48,344 nucleotides of DNA from Nostoc sp. JL34 (GTDB lineage Bacteria > Cyanobacteriota > Cyanobacteriia > Cyanobacteriales > Nostocaceae), in contig NZ_JABXKQ010000063.1 of the NCBI RefSeq assembly GCF_017114945.1, positions 1 to 48,344 of the forward strand. Direction: 5' to 3'. The notes beneath the pieces are model-generated. The model was given only the letters and a program-made list of their open reading frames with translations, was not told the DNA's origin and did no database searches. Every line of letters starts with the position of its first letter. Position 1 is the stretch's first letter. Of the stretch, positions 15,037 through 24,067 are shown piece by piece. The position numbers and the translations under genes are program-made.

Positions 15037-17580
15037 GTGACCCAGGAATTCCATATTTCCGTAACCCCAGTAGGGCAAAATGACTACTTGGTGCGGACGG
15101 AACAAGTCGCGCCTGGGGTACCATTGGCAGAAGAATTGGTGACTTGGCCTATAGCTGATTGGTTGATGGCTGCTGGGCATTTGATGAATGACCCCTTGAA
15201 GTCGGTGTTGCAAGGAGATCCATTTACTTCTGGCGGGCATGAAAGCGATATCGCCAGAAACTCTGTAAATTTGGTGGCGTTGGGTCAACAATTTTATAAC
15301 GCTCTATTTCAAGGCACTCTCAGAGATAGTTGGATTACAGCCCAAGGTATTGCCCAGAACCACCAACAAGTATTACGCTTGCGCTTGGGGCTAAAAGACA
15401 CTAGGTTAGCTCGTTTGCCTTGGGAAGTGATGCACGCAGGCGATCGCCCTCTGGCTACTGGGCCTTATGTGGCTTTTTCTCGCTTCCAAAGTGGAATTTT
15501 AGGGGCTTCTCCTTTGCGATCCCTGCGGGGGGCTACGCCTACGCGAAATATGCCCACACCACTAGAACACTGTGGTATCAAAGTATTGATGGTAATTGCT
15601 TCCCCTTCAGATCAAGTCCGCCTAGACTTACAAAAACAGGAAGCTATCAAACTGCAAGCGGAACTTCACCGCATACCACGACTTGCAGAAGGTAGCAATC
15701 GTTTTCCAGAAATTGAACTGACCGTATTAGACCAGCCAGGACGGGAAGAACTGACCCAAGCCCTAGAACAAGGCAGATATCACGTTCTCCACTACTCTGG
15801 TCATAGTAACTTAGGCGGCAATGGCGGAGAAATTTATCTTGCTAGTCGCAGAACTGGCTTAACGGAAATCTTGAGTGGAGACGATTTAGCTGGTTTGCTC
15901 GTCAACAATAATATCCAAATGGCAGTGTTTAACTCCTGCTTGGGGGCATACACAGCTGCATCCGATCCCTCTGGAGATACTGGCGAACGAAATCTCGCAG
16001 AAAGTTTGGTGAAGCGCGGAATTAGAAGCGTTTTGGCTATGTCAGAACGGATTCCTGATGAAGTGGCGTTGACGCTCACACAATTGTTTTACCGCAATTT
16101 GAGTCAGGGATATCCAGTAGATTTGTGCGTCAGTCGGGTACGCCAAGGATTAATTTCTGCCTATGGTTCTCACCAGATGTACTGGGCATTACCGATTTTA
16201 TATCTCCAGCCAGAATTTGACGGTTTTCTGAGTCAGGAAAGTGATTTATCCGAAAGTGCGGAGTCGTTAAACCAGTATGGTTCGCCCTTAGGCATAACTT
16301 CCACGATGTACTCTGCGATCGCTGATGATTCTGAGATGCCTTTAGGAATGGAAGAAATGATTCCTTCTGGTTTGGCGCGTGACTCTTCTGGGTTGGACTG
16401 GCTGGGTGAAGATACTTGGGGCGATCTGGTTGATGAAATTGAGTATGATGACCCAAGTTATGAGGAAGATTCTGCGATAGTTTCGGATTTATTTCGGCAG
16501 CTAGATAACCAAAAAGCTTCAACGGAACCGGATCAACAAATTCGCGAAAATAGTTTTCCGGAAAGCCAGATTTCAGAAGAAATGACTTCCCCAGAAGAGG
16601 AAACAGATTTGTGGGGAGAAGTTCCACCGCCACCACCTCAAGCGGTTGGGAACTTTGAAGGAGATTGGCAAAATTCTAATTCTTTGCGTAGGCATAGCCC
16701 CCCGCAGGCATCGCAACCAGCCCCACTAAGACCTCGTACCCGTCGCCGCCAGCTGTGGCCGATTGTGGGTGTTGTGGGGATCAGTGCATTAGCAGCTGCG
16801 ATCGGTTTAACTTGGTGGTGGCAAAATCGACCCCAAGCAATGCCTCAGATACCAGCAATTCCCAGCCAGTCTTTACCTGATTCTCGACCGATTCAAAAGC
16901 AGCCGAATATCGATTTAGAGACAGCTGCGACTGGAATTGTCACCGCCACCGCTACGGAAAAATTGAGTCAGGGTGACTTGCAAGGTGGGTTATTGGCTGT
17001 AGAAGAACTACTCAATCGGGGCGCACTGGCTGCGGCTGAAACTGCCCTAAAACTAATTCCCAATAAACAAGCTGACGATCCATCTGTCAATTTTTATAAG
17101 GGACGATTAGCTTGGCAGTCTATCCAAACTGGAGATAATAACTATAGCATCGATGATGCCCGCCGTTACTGGGAAACTGCTGCCAAAGCTAAACCCGAAT
17201 CGCTTTTGTATAATAACGCTTTGGGATTTGCCTATTATGCAGAGGGCAATCTGAATCGAGCCAATGATTCTTGGTTCAAGGCTTTGAATTTAGCTCTCAA
17301 AGAGCAGAACTCGGACTCAACATCTACAAATACGGCAGTCCCTCAAGATGCTTTAACTTCCTATGCTGGTTTAGCTTTGGGACTGTATAAATCTGCACTG
17401 AGTCAATCTAGTGGTAAGCAGACACAGTATCTAAATGAAGCGATCAAGTTGCGGCAAACGGTTCTCCAGTCTGATGGAGTAAATTTCCAGGTTGATAAAT
17501 TGGCTAAAAATTGGCTGTGGACGGAGAAAGCGATTGAAGATTGGCGATCGCTCCTTCAGGAGAAAGGGGAAGAACAGTAA
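15037..17580 (+). CDS. hetF: Heterocyst differentiation protein HetF (CHAT caspase-like domain)
   Basis: HetF is needed for heterocyst formation and influences HetR levels and cell division. The N-terminal 400 residues form a CHAT (caspase-like) domain. The catalytic pair appears as His252 in YHVLHYSGHSN and Cys301 in VFNSCLGAY, 49 residues apart as in the Anabaena enzyme (His246/Cys295 from memory). An acidic linker follows (about 420-560), then one membrane helix (about 573-592) and a TPR-like helical C-terminus (about 640-847). I use the GTG at 15037, with AGGAG 5-10 nt upstream and MTQEFHISVTPVGQN matching homologues. The sRNA array directly upstream confirms the assignment. It converges with the Roco gene. 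Confidence 0.93.
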   Translation: MTQEFHISVTPVGQNDYLVRTEQVAPGVPLAEELVTWPIADWLMAAGHLMNDPLKSVLQGDPFTSGGHESDIARNSVNLVALGQQFYNALFQGTLRDSWITAQGIAQNHQQVLRLRLGLKDTRLARLPWEVMHAGDRPLATGPYVAFSRFQSGILGASPLRSLRGATPTRNMPTPLEHCGIKVLMVIASPSDQVRLDLQKQEAIKLQAELHRIPRLAEGSNRFPEIELTVLDQPGREELTQALEQGRYHVLHYSGHSNLGGNGGEIYLASRRTGLTEILSGDDLAGLLVNNNIQMAVFNSCLGAYTAASDPSGDTGERNLAESLVKRGIRSVLAMSERIPDEVALTLTQLFYRNLSQGYPVDLCVSRVRQGLISAYGSHQMYWALPILYLQPEFDGFLSQESDLSESAESLNQYGSPLGITSTMYSAIADDSEMPLGMEEMIPSGLARDSSGLDWLGEDTWGDLVDEIEYDDPSYEEDSAIVSDLFRQLDNQKASTEPDQQIRENSFPESQISEEMTSPEEETDLWGEVPPPPPQAVGNFEGDWQNSNSLRRHSPPQASQPAPLRPRTRRRQLWPIVGVVGISALAAAIGLTWWWQNRPQAMPQIPAIPSQSLPDSRPIQKQPNIDLETAATGIVTATATEKLSQGDLQGGLLAVEELLNRGALAAAETALKLIPNKQADDPSVNFYKGRLAWQSIQTGDNNYSIDDARRYWETAAKAKPESLLYNNALGFAYYAEGNLNRANDSWFKALNLALKEQNSDSTSTNTAVPQDALTSYAGLALGLYKSALSQSSGKQTQYLNEAIKLRQTVLQSDGVNFQVDKLAKNWLWTEKAIEDWRSLLQEKGEEQ

Positions 17581-17587
17581 GATGTTC

Positions 17588-17611
17588 TGGTGTTGATTAA
17601 ATCACCACATT
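17588..17611. terminator. Possible shared terminator between convergent genes
   Basis: A short stem (GGTG/CACC plus ATT/AAT) is followed by ATTTT on the plus strand, in the 31-bp gap between the hetF and Roco stops. It is weak. Confidence 0.35.
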
Positions 17612-20449
17612 TTAACCATCTATGAAGCCCTTGGCGGCTGCTATGACAATGCTAACGGCAGGATGATCAACTGCTTTTTCCAGAGCTTCCGATCCTGCTT
17701 CTTTGAGAGCATTGAGAATTCGAGCTTTCAGTGTTGGCTTTCGTTCTATTTCTTCTACTGCTTTTACGCCAACAATCGCAGTATTAGAATATTCCTGTGA
17801 CAGTTGATCTAAAAGTTCTTTAATATCTTTTGCAGCTTGTGCCAAGTTTTGTGAGTTGTTGATTTGAGTACCGATTTTATCACGCATGACTTTATCGCCA
17901 CCAACGTTATCCCCAGAGCCGGAGTGATTGAATGTTGACATTGAATTATTTTCCTTTTGACGAATTTGATTTTGTTGTTCTTGAACTTGATTTAGGTTGA
18001 AATATATATTAGATGGTATTTGCGGAGATTGAGGAGAATTCACTTCAACCCCTAACTGCTGTACAAACAACCCCTCTTTATCCTTATCTATGACATCATC
18101 AATTAAGTCCAAGACATCAACCATTTGATAGCTTTTTTGACATTGAATGCGTTCTTGCTGATCAGCTACAAACTGCCGCAATACTTCAAAGGAGTAAAAA
18201 TTTGGCTCTTGGCTATCTGTACATGTGTCGCAATTACAGGGAATGAACTTGTTGTATTTGAGTCGCTGGTACAAGTCATGAATTTTATCGAGTTCATGTG
18301 TAACTATCGTCATCAAATCTCTTTTGTGACGACCTGAAAATCGAATCTTAATCTCCCGCTTGCCGTAATATTCAGTTACCTCTGCCTTCGTCTGATCTTT
18401 ACTCAGAACAACGCCGCTTTTCCAGACACATTGTTGTTCATTAATAAACTTATGCATGGCAACTATGAACTGGGTGATGATACCCTTGGGCATGAACTCG
18501 TAAGTATAACGGAGTATCAGGTTGTTGGTTTCATCCCAGTCATAGGAAGGTTGATTAGCAGATAACAATTGTGGGGCAATATACTTTCCTTGGCTTCCAG
18601 GAATTTCGTAGCACAGTTTGAAGTTGATCATCAGGCGTAAAAGTTCATCATGCATCGTAGTGTATTCGTCTTCACACCAGATGTTTGCCAAATCAGACCG
18701 TGTGAAACTGCCCAGGTTGCAAATTACCTTTTCATTATCAAGTACTTTGTAGACTGCATCAGTTCCCCACTTGGGTTTAAGAATGACAGTCTTGTTCAAA
18801 AGTGGGTCTTCTCGGAAGTGTAAGCATACTCCTAAATCGTGCAGATAGCTGCTCAATTGCAACTTGTCATTTATTTGGTTAAACCCATTTTGCTGGCAGA
18901 TGTTTAGATATTCATCCAAACCGATGTAATTGCGTGCGTCACTCTCCAAAGCTTCTCGGACTCTAACCCAGGTTTTTGGGAGCGGACTACCAATATGGGC
19001 TAGGTTTTTAATGTAATGCTTGATTTTTTCTAAAACTTGTTCTAAACCTCTGTTCTCAGCAAGGTTTGTTAGTAAAGTCTCTTTTAAATTAGTAAACTGC
19101 CCCCTTAACTGGAGTTCATTAATCTCCCTGTGGCGGTTTTGCTTCTCATTTTTAATAATTATTAACGGACTGTTATCGCTCAACAGTTCCACCACATTCA
19201 GCCAGTAATAAAAATCCGTATCTTCCTTGCGGGTGTCTGCAACTAAGATATAGAGAGAACGCTTGGTGAGGAAAAACTGGTGGGTAGCATGGTAAATCTC
19301 TTGTCCTCCAAAGTCCCAGATATTGACTCGAAATTCTCGCCCATTTTGCATTGGGAAATCCCACTGAATCACCTCAATTCCCTTCGTAGAGTCTTCGTCT
19401 CGAAGTTGATAATTTTGGTCTTCAATTTTCTTCGCCAGTGTTGTCTTCCCTGCTCCTCCTTCGCCAACAATTAGTAACTTTGCTTCACATAGATAATCTG
19501 TATCTTCTGCTTCTAGTTGTCGTAAATAATCCTTAATCGCCGCAATACCTTTTACAACAACTTCTGGCGGTGGCTTTACGATGGGGTTGTCCCTTAAATC
19601 CAAAGTGGTGATCTGTTGCAGGCGAGTTATGACTTCTGGTAGCGTCGTTAATTGGTTGTCCCTTAAATATAAGGAGGTAAGTTCTTGTAGGTGGGCGATC
19701 GCTTCTGGCAGAGTCTTTATTTGGTTGTAGCTTAAATCCAAAGTGGTGAGTTGTTGCAGCCGGGTGATGACTTCTGGCAGAGTCTTTATTTGGTTGACGC
19801 TTAAATACAGGAAGGTGAGTTGTTGCAGACCAGCGATCGTTTCTGGCAGTGTCGTTAATTGGTTGCGGCTTAAATCCAAGAAGGTGAGTTGTTGCAAACC
19901 AGCGATAGTTTTTGGCAGTGTCGTTAATTGGTTGCGGCTTAAATCCAAGAAGGTGAGTTGTTGCAAACCAGCGATAGTTTTTGGCAGTGTCGTTAATTGG
20001 TTGCGGCTTAAATCCAAGAAGGTGAGTTGTTGCAAACCAGCGATCGCTTCTGGCAATGTCTTTAATTGGTTATGGCTTAAATACAGAAAGGTGAGTTGTT
20101 GCAGACGGGTGATGACTTCTGGCAGAGTCGTTATTTGGTTGCCCCTTAAATCTAGGGAGGTAAATTGTTGCAGACAGGTGATGGCTTCTGGCAGGGTCAT
20201 TATTTGGTTGCCGCTTAAATCCAGGGAGGTGAGCTGTTGTAGGCGGGCGATCACTTCTGGCAGAGTGGTTAATTGGTTGCCGCTTAAACTCAATACCTCC
20301 AACCATTCCAGTTCAAACACCTCAGCAGGAATCTCTGTTAATTTTTTCTTGTTATCAGTATTCCAATCATTGCTTAAATCTAATCGTTTAAGCTGTTTCT
20401 CTTTCGCTTCACGGATTTTTTCAAGGAAACGTTGAGGCGTGTTTGCCAT
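17612..20449 (-). CDS. LRR-Roc-COR (Roco) GTPase with C-terminal GDNVGGDK module
   Basis: About eleven 23-residue leucine-rich repeats (about residues 30-295, LTxLxLSxNQLxTLPExI) lead into a Ras-like Roc GTPase. It has P-loop GEGGAGKTTLAKK (about 330), switch II WDFGGQEIYH (about 383) and NEKQ for guanine recognition. A COR dimerisation domain follows (about 500-720). After COR is a cysteine cluster, CNCDTC and a later IQC. The tail carries GSGDNVGGDKV (about 843) and a helical domain ending AVDHPAVSIVIAAAKGFIDG, a module found at the end of other cyanobacterial multidomain NTPases. The ATG at 20449 has an AGGTGA ribosome site; a GTG at 20461 would add four residues. It is probably a dimeric sensor switch whose ligand and output are unknown. 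Confidence 0.88.
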   Translation of the reverse strand: MANTPQRFLEKIREAKEKQLKRLDLSNDWNTDNKKKLTEIPAEVFELEWLEVLSLSGNQLTTLPEVIARLQQLTSLDLSGNQIMTLPEAITCLQQFTSLDLRGNQITTLPEVITRLQQLTFLYLSHNQLKTLPEAIAGLQQLTFLDLSRNQLTTLPKTIAGLQQLTFLDLSRNQLTTLPKTIAGLQQLTFLDLSRNQLTTLPETIAGLQQLTFLYLSVNQIKTLPEVITRLQQLTTLDLSYNQIKTLPEAIAHLQELTSLYLRDNQLTTLPEVITRLQQITTLDLRDNPIVKPPPEVVVKGIAAIKDYLRQLEAEDTDYLCEAKLLIVGEGGAGKTTLAKKIEDQNYQLRDEDSTKGIEVIQWDFPMQNGREFRVNIWDFGGQEIYHATHQFFLTKRSLYILVADTRKEDTDFYYWLNVVELLSDNSPLIIIKNEKQNRHREINELQLRGQFTNLKETLLTNLAENRGLEQVLEKIKHYIKNLAHIGSPLPKTWVRVREALESDARNYIGLDEYLNICQQNGFNQINDKLQLSSYLHDLGVCLHFREDPLLNKTVILKPKWGTDAVYKVLDNEKVICNLGSFTRSDLANIWCEDEYTTMHDELLRLMINFKLCYEIPGSQGKYIAPQLLSANQPSYDWDETNNLILRYTYEFMPKGIITQFIVAMHKFINEQQCVWKSGVVLSKDQTKAEVTEYYGKREIKIRFSGRHKRDLMTIVTHELDKIHDLYQRLKYNKFIPCNCDTCTDSQEPNFYSFEVLRQFVADQQERIQCQKSYQMVDVLDLIDDVIDKDKEGLFVQQLGVEVNSPQSPQIPSNIYFNLNQVQEQQNQIRQKENNSMSTFNHSGSGDNVGGDKVMRDKIGTQINNSQNLAQAAKDIKELLDQLSQEYSNTAIVGVKAVEEIERKPTLKARILNALKEAGSEALEKAVDHPAVSIVIAAAKGFIDG
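19850..20080 (-). repeat. 69-bp direct repeats inside the LRR region
   Basis: Two consecutive 69-bp units (19896-19964 and 19965-20033) are identical at DNA level, and adjacent units differ by only a few bases. Each encodes one 23-residue LRR (LPKTIAGLQQLTFLDLSRNQ...). Identity including third codon positions points to recent duplication or gene conversion. Confidence 0.9.
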
Positions 20450-20866
20450 ACTGAGGTTCACCTGTCAACGAAAGTTATATGTAATGCCCCTACTTCGCTG
20501 GAGAATCTCGCAACTATTAATCTTCTGTACTAATCCCAACAACCGCCACAGGTTAGAAACTTATGGCTTATGGCGAAAGTCCTCTTAAGAGGGCTAAATT
20601 TTTTCCAGACTTAGGTTTTAGTGCACTTGAGTAGCTTTGGCTATTGGTTCCTAGAAGTTCGAGTTTCAGGCGATGCGGGTGCTAATTGAGAATGCTGCAA
20701 GATATCAAAGCAACCTACTATCCTGTGTAGCACTACATGAGCGCTAATGATTTTTACGGAATCTAAAAAGAATTTATCATTACCAATGGCTCAGATTTGC
20801 TTGTAAACTAGTCTTTAATACTCGCCGATGAGTCTTTGATGGTTCTTTTACTTATTTAGCCGTTTT
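20450..20866. other. Spacer between the Roco and Uma2 genes
   Basis: It holds a self-complementary CCTCTTAAGAGG followed by GCTAAATTTTTT on the plus strand (about 20581-20604), which looks like an intrinsic terminator but has no plus-strand gene in front of it. Nothing else is evident. Confidence 0.45.
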
Positions 20867-21490
20867 TTACGCGACTTCTCCAGCTAGAAAAATCTGTTCA
20901 GCAGTTAAATTCAACTCTGGGAACGCTGGCGACTGAATGCCGTCATTTCCCCTAAATTGCCTAACTTGATACTCACCTTCAATTAATTGGTAAATCGAGA
21001 TAGTTGGTTGTTTAGGATTGCCAATAAAGCGCCTAGCACCTAAACCTAAATAGTCTACAATCCAATATTCAGGTATTCCGACCTCTTCATATTTACCTGC
21101 TTTGGTAAAATAGTCGTCTCGCCAGTTGGTACTTACCACCTCAATTACTAAAGGAATTGATTCCGCTTGACTTACAGTAGATTCTTTTTTCCACAGAGGT
21201 TCATTTACTAAGTTAGAGTTATTCAACAACAGTACATCTGGTGAGTAAGCTGCTTCGCTCTGAGTCGGTTTAATAAAAGCTGTTTTGGGGATGAAATAAG
21301 GTAGTTTTAAACGCTTGTATTCTGTAACTATTTCCCCAACTAAAAATCCAACAATCTGTTCATGATCGCCTGTGGGAGGAGCCATTTCAACAATTACTCC
21401 GTCATGCAGTTCATAGCGTCGTTGTGAGTTTTCTGGATACCAGGCGATAAATTCATCAAATGTTACTAGTTTACGTAAGGTTTGAGTCAT
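20867..21490 (-). CDS. Uma2 family (DUF820) putative endonuclease
   Basis: This 207-aa protein has the PD-(D/E)xK-like fold signatures of the Uma2 family: RYELHDGVIVEM near the N-terminus, YSPDVLLL (acidic metal ligand, about 118-125), PLVIEVVS (about 151-158) and YEEVGIPEYWIVD. The family is expanded to dozens of copies in filamentous cyanobacteria and is annotated as putative restriction endonuclease; no substrate is known. It stands alone, with the ATG supported by the family start (MTQTLRKLVTFDEF). Confidence 0.88.
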   Translation of the reverse strand: MTQTLRKLVTFDEFIAWYPENSQRRYELHDGVIVEMAPPTGDHEQIVGFLVGEIVTEYKRLKLPYFIPKTAFIKPTQSEAAYSPDVLLLNNSNLVNEPLWKKESTVSQAESIPLVIEVVSTNWRDDYFTKAGKYEEVGIPEYWIVDYLGLGARRFIGNPKQPTISIYQLIEGEYQVRQFRGNDGIQSPAFPELNLTAEQIFLAGEVA

Positions 21491-21575
21491 ACTTTGCCCT
21501 CTTGCTTGATGTCAAATTTGACCCCTCTCCAAACCTCTCCCCGACACGGAGAGAGGCTTAATCAGCGAACTTAGG

Positions 21576-22394
21576 TTAAACTTTCGCCGCAGCAGTATTT
21601 GGTAAACTCACTTTCAATCGCTTAAACATCGCTTCTCGTGCTTGTGTAGCGAGGCTATCGTCAAAAGGTTTTAAGGTAATTTCCTGTTGATACTTTAGCC
21701 GCAGTGCTGTTTGAATTAACCAATCGGCGACAAAAGGATTTTTCGGTAACAATGGGCCGTGAGAATAAGTAGCGATCGCATTCTGATAAAATGCTCCCTC
21801 AGTTCCATCTTCACCATTATTTCCCAAACCGTACACCACGCGCCCCAAAGCTTCCACTTTTCCCAACTTGGTGCGTCCGCCGTGATTTTCAAAGCCTACC
21901 AAATATGGTGTGCTACCAGTCATCTCTTTTAAATCTCGCGCTAGGCGTGAGGCTGTCACTTCAATTACCAAGTTGCCAATACACCGCTTAGTATTTTCAC
22001 CAGGATGCACAGAAACTAAATCGAGTATTCCCAAACCATCAATCCGTTGTCCCAAGCCTGGTTCATAATAATGTCCCAGTAATTGGGGTGAACCACAAGT
22101 AAATACTCCCGGTGTGCCATTTTCGATTTTCTCGCGCATTGCATCAGCTTTTGCACCTTGTAAATCACGCATGACAATTTCTTGCTGACGATCTTGTGCG
22201 CCACCACCAACGATTACATCTACAGTTTTAATATCTGCGGCTGTGGAATTTTGATCTAGGGGTAACACTTTCACATCGTATCCCCGCCATTGAGCGCGAC
22301 GTTCTATAGTAATTACATTACCGCGATCGCCATAAGTACTCATCAGCGTCGGGTACAACCAACCAATTGTTAATTCTAAATTTTGAGAAGTCAT
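21576..22394 (-). CDS. gatD: Lipid II isoglutaminyl synthase, glutamine amidotransferase subunit GatD
   Basis: GatD is a class I glutamine amidotransferase that supplies ammonia to MurT, which amidates the alpha-carboxyl of D-glutamate in the peptidoglycan stem peptide in Gram-positive bacteria. This 272-aa protein has the nucleophile Cys100 in FTCGSPQLLG and the catalytic His212 in YSHGPLLPKNP. The opening GWLYPTLMSTYGDRGN is typical of GatD. It lies 49 bp after murT in the same orientation and is surely its partner. The gap holds AATGACC-type heptamers. It could have been called cobyric acid synthase-like, but the pairing with MurT settles it. Confidence 0.9.
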   Translation of the reverse strand: MTSQNLELTIGWLYPTLMSTYGDRGNVITIERRAQWRGYDVKVLPLDQNSTAADIKTVDVIVGGGAQDRQQEIVMRDLQGAKADAMREKIENGTPGVFTCGSPQLLGHYYEPGLGQRIDGLGILDLVSVHPGENTKRCIGNLVIEVTASRLARDLKEMTGSTPYLVGFENHGGRTKLGKVEALGRVVYGLGNNGEDGTEGAFYQNAIATYSHGPLLPKNPFVADWLIQTALRLKYQQEITLKPFDDSLATQAREAMFKRLKVSLPNTAAAKV

Positions 22395-22443
22395 AAATTT
22401 AGGGAATGGGACGATTACAAATGACCAATGACAAATGACAAAT
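22395..22443. repeat. Short heptanucleotide repeat between murT and gatD
   Basis: AATGACC/AATGACA 7-mers (about 22419-22441) fill half of the intergenic gap. They are of the same type as those before trpA. Confidence 0.7.
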
Positions 22444-23781
22444 TTAAAGAATTTTCCGACCAGTCAGAACTTCTCGTACTTCTAGCATGGCTGAGTAGGT
22501 TGGCAGAATATGCAAAGTTTCATTCTCTGGTGTATGCTCTAATGCAGTAGCGATCGCTTGTCGTAAATCTTCTTCGACTATTAAATTTAAGTTGCTCTCA
22601 AGGGACTTTTGGCTGTAACGTAGACGTAGTGCCATATCGTAGACGCGATCGCCACTCACTACTAAAGTCCCGCCGCGTTCGACTAATTTCTCGGTATCCA
22701 CGTCCCAAATCCAGGATACATCAGTGCCATCGGGCGTGCGATCGTTCAATACCAGCAGTGTGGTTTTATCTGTGCTTTGAGTAACTACGCGAATGGTTTC
22801 ATTCGTTCCTACAGGATTTTTTGATAACAATATTCGTACTCGTTTACCGTTAATTACTAAATCTTCTGCACGACCAAAGGCAGCTTGAAAGGTATTAATA
22901 GTATCTCTGATTGTTACTTCATCAACTCCTAACTCAATAGCCGCAGTTGCAGCCGCTAAAGTATTATATTTGTTGTACAAACCAACTAGAATTTGCGACC
23001 ATTCACTACTTTCGAGAGTCGGTTTACTTTTTGTAAAACCACACTTAGGACAAGTAAAATCTCCCAAATGAGACAAATAAACACCCTTGTAATCTAGGGA
23101 ATGTCCACATTTGGGACAATAAATAGAATCAACAGCGTGAGGAATTGCTTCTAGATAATGTTCTGGTTCATTCAACCCAAAGAATAACACCCGTTGGGGT
23201 AACTGCTGACCGAGGTTAGATAAAGTTGGGTCATCAGCATTGGGAATTACTACCGTTTCTGGTGGTAGGGTAGAAATAACTTTTGTCCAACGCTTACTAA
23301 TTGTGTCTACTTCGCCGTAGCGATCGAGTTGGTCGCGGAACAAGTTTAAACAAAGAATAATTCGCGGCTGGAGTGGTGCTAATACTCTTGGTACAATATT
23401 TTCATCAACTTCTAAAATAGCGTAATCAGTATTTAGCGTACCTAGTAAGTTGGTGCTTTCCAACAGCGCCGTCATCAAGCCATTTTCCAGATTTGCACCT
23501 GTAGAATTATGAGTGACACGAAAACCCTTGCGTTCTAATATCGTGCATAAAAGCAGCGCTGTAGTAGTTTTGCCGTTAGTACCAGCAATTAAAATCACCC
23601 CGTTTTTAACTTGCTGACTCAATAATTGTAAGAGTCTGGGTTCAATGCGACGAGCAATCGAGCCTGGTAATACACTAGCAGCACCCAGACGGAGCGATCG
23701 CACAATAAACGTCACACTTTTTGCCACTGACACCGCGAAACCCAATCGCAGCCTATCTATGAATTGTATTTTGTTTCCCAC
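22444..23781 (-). CDS. murT: Lipid II isoglutaminyl synthase, Mur ligase subunit MurT
   Basis: MurT is a Mur-ligase-like ATPase that activates the D-Glu carboxylate for amidation with GatD. It has a P-loop [12 protein letters not shown] (about residues 64-75) and the ligase signatures ENGLMTALLE and LNLFRDQLDRYGE. Inserted after about residue 220 is a zinc ribbon of two Cys-x2-Cys knuckles (CPKCGHS and CPKCGFT). The C-terminal DUF1727 domain carries LNDRTPDGTDVSWIWD. Length is 445 aa and the start is ATG. Substrate amidation in a cyanobacterial cell wall is inferred from homology. Confidence 0.9.
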   Translation of the reverse strand: MGNKIQFIDRLRLGFAVSVAKSVTFIVRSLRLGAASVLPGSIARRIEPRLLQLLSQQVKNGVILIAGTNGKTTTALLLCTILERKGFRVTHNSTGANLENGLMTALLESTNLLGTLNTDYAILEVDENIVPRVLAPLQPRIILCLNLFRDQLDRYGEVDTISKRWTKVISTLPPETVVIPNADDPTLSNLGQQLPQRVLFFGLNEPEHYLEAIPHAVDSIYCPKCGHSLDYKGVYLSHLGDFTCPKCGFTKSKPTLESSEWSQILVGLYNKYNTLAAATAAIELGVDEVTIRDTINTFQAAFGRAEDLVINGKRVRILLSKNPVGTNETIRVVTQSTDKTTLLVLNDRTPDGTDVSWIWDVDTEKLVERGGTLVVSGDRVYDMALRLRYSQKSLESNLNLIVEEDLRQAIATALEHTPENETLHILPTYSAMLEVREVLTGRKIL

Positions 23782-24067
23782 ATCTGTACCCTAGTCTTCT
23801 GGCGGTTGCTGATTAAAAGTGCAAATTTAATCTTGTGAGTTTAGCGAATCCTGGCTGAAAAAGCCAGTCATCGCCATTTTGAATTTTGGATTATGTACTA
23901 CTTCGCCTTTGTTTTGACTTCTGCGTAGCGATACCAGCCACTTGCGAGAGATAATCTCAGTAGGCGTTATCTTAAAAAATAGTGCGTGGGCGTAATTACA
24001 TATCCAGCCCAGTTTGCCAAATTCAGCACAAACTCACAACAAGTAGTAGCTTGCAAGGTTCCTTTTG

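Noticed and set aside
19743..20435. 230-codon plus-strand frame
   Set aside because: It is the antisense shadow of the LRR region, kept open by the repeat periodicity.
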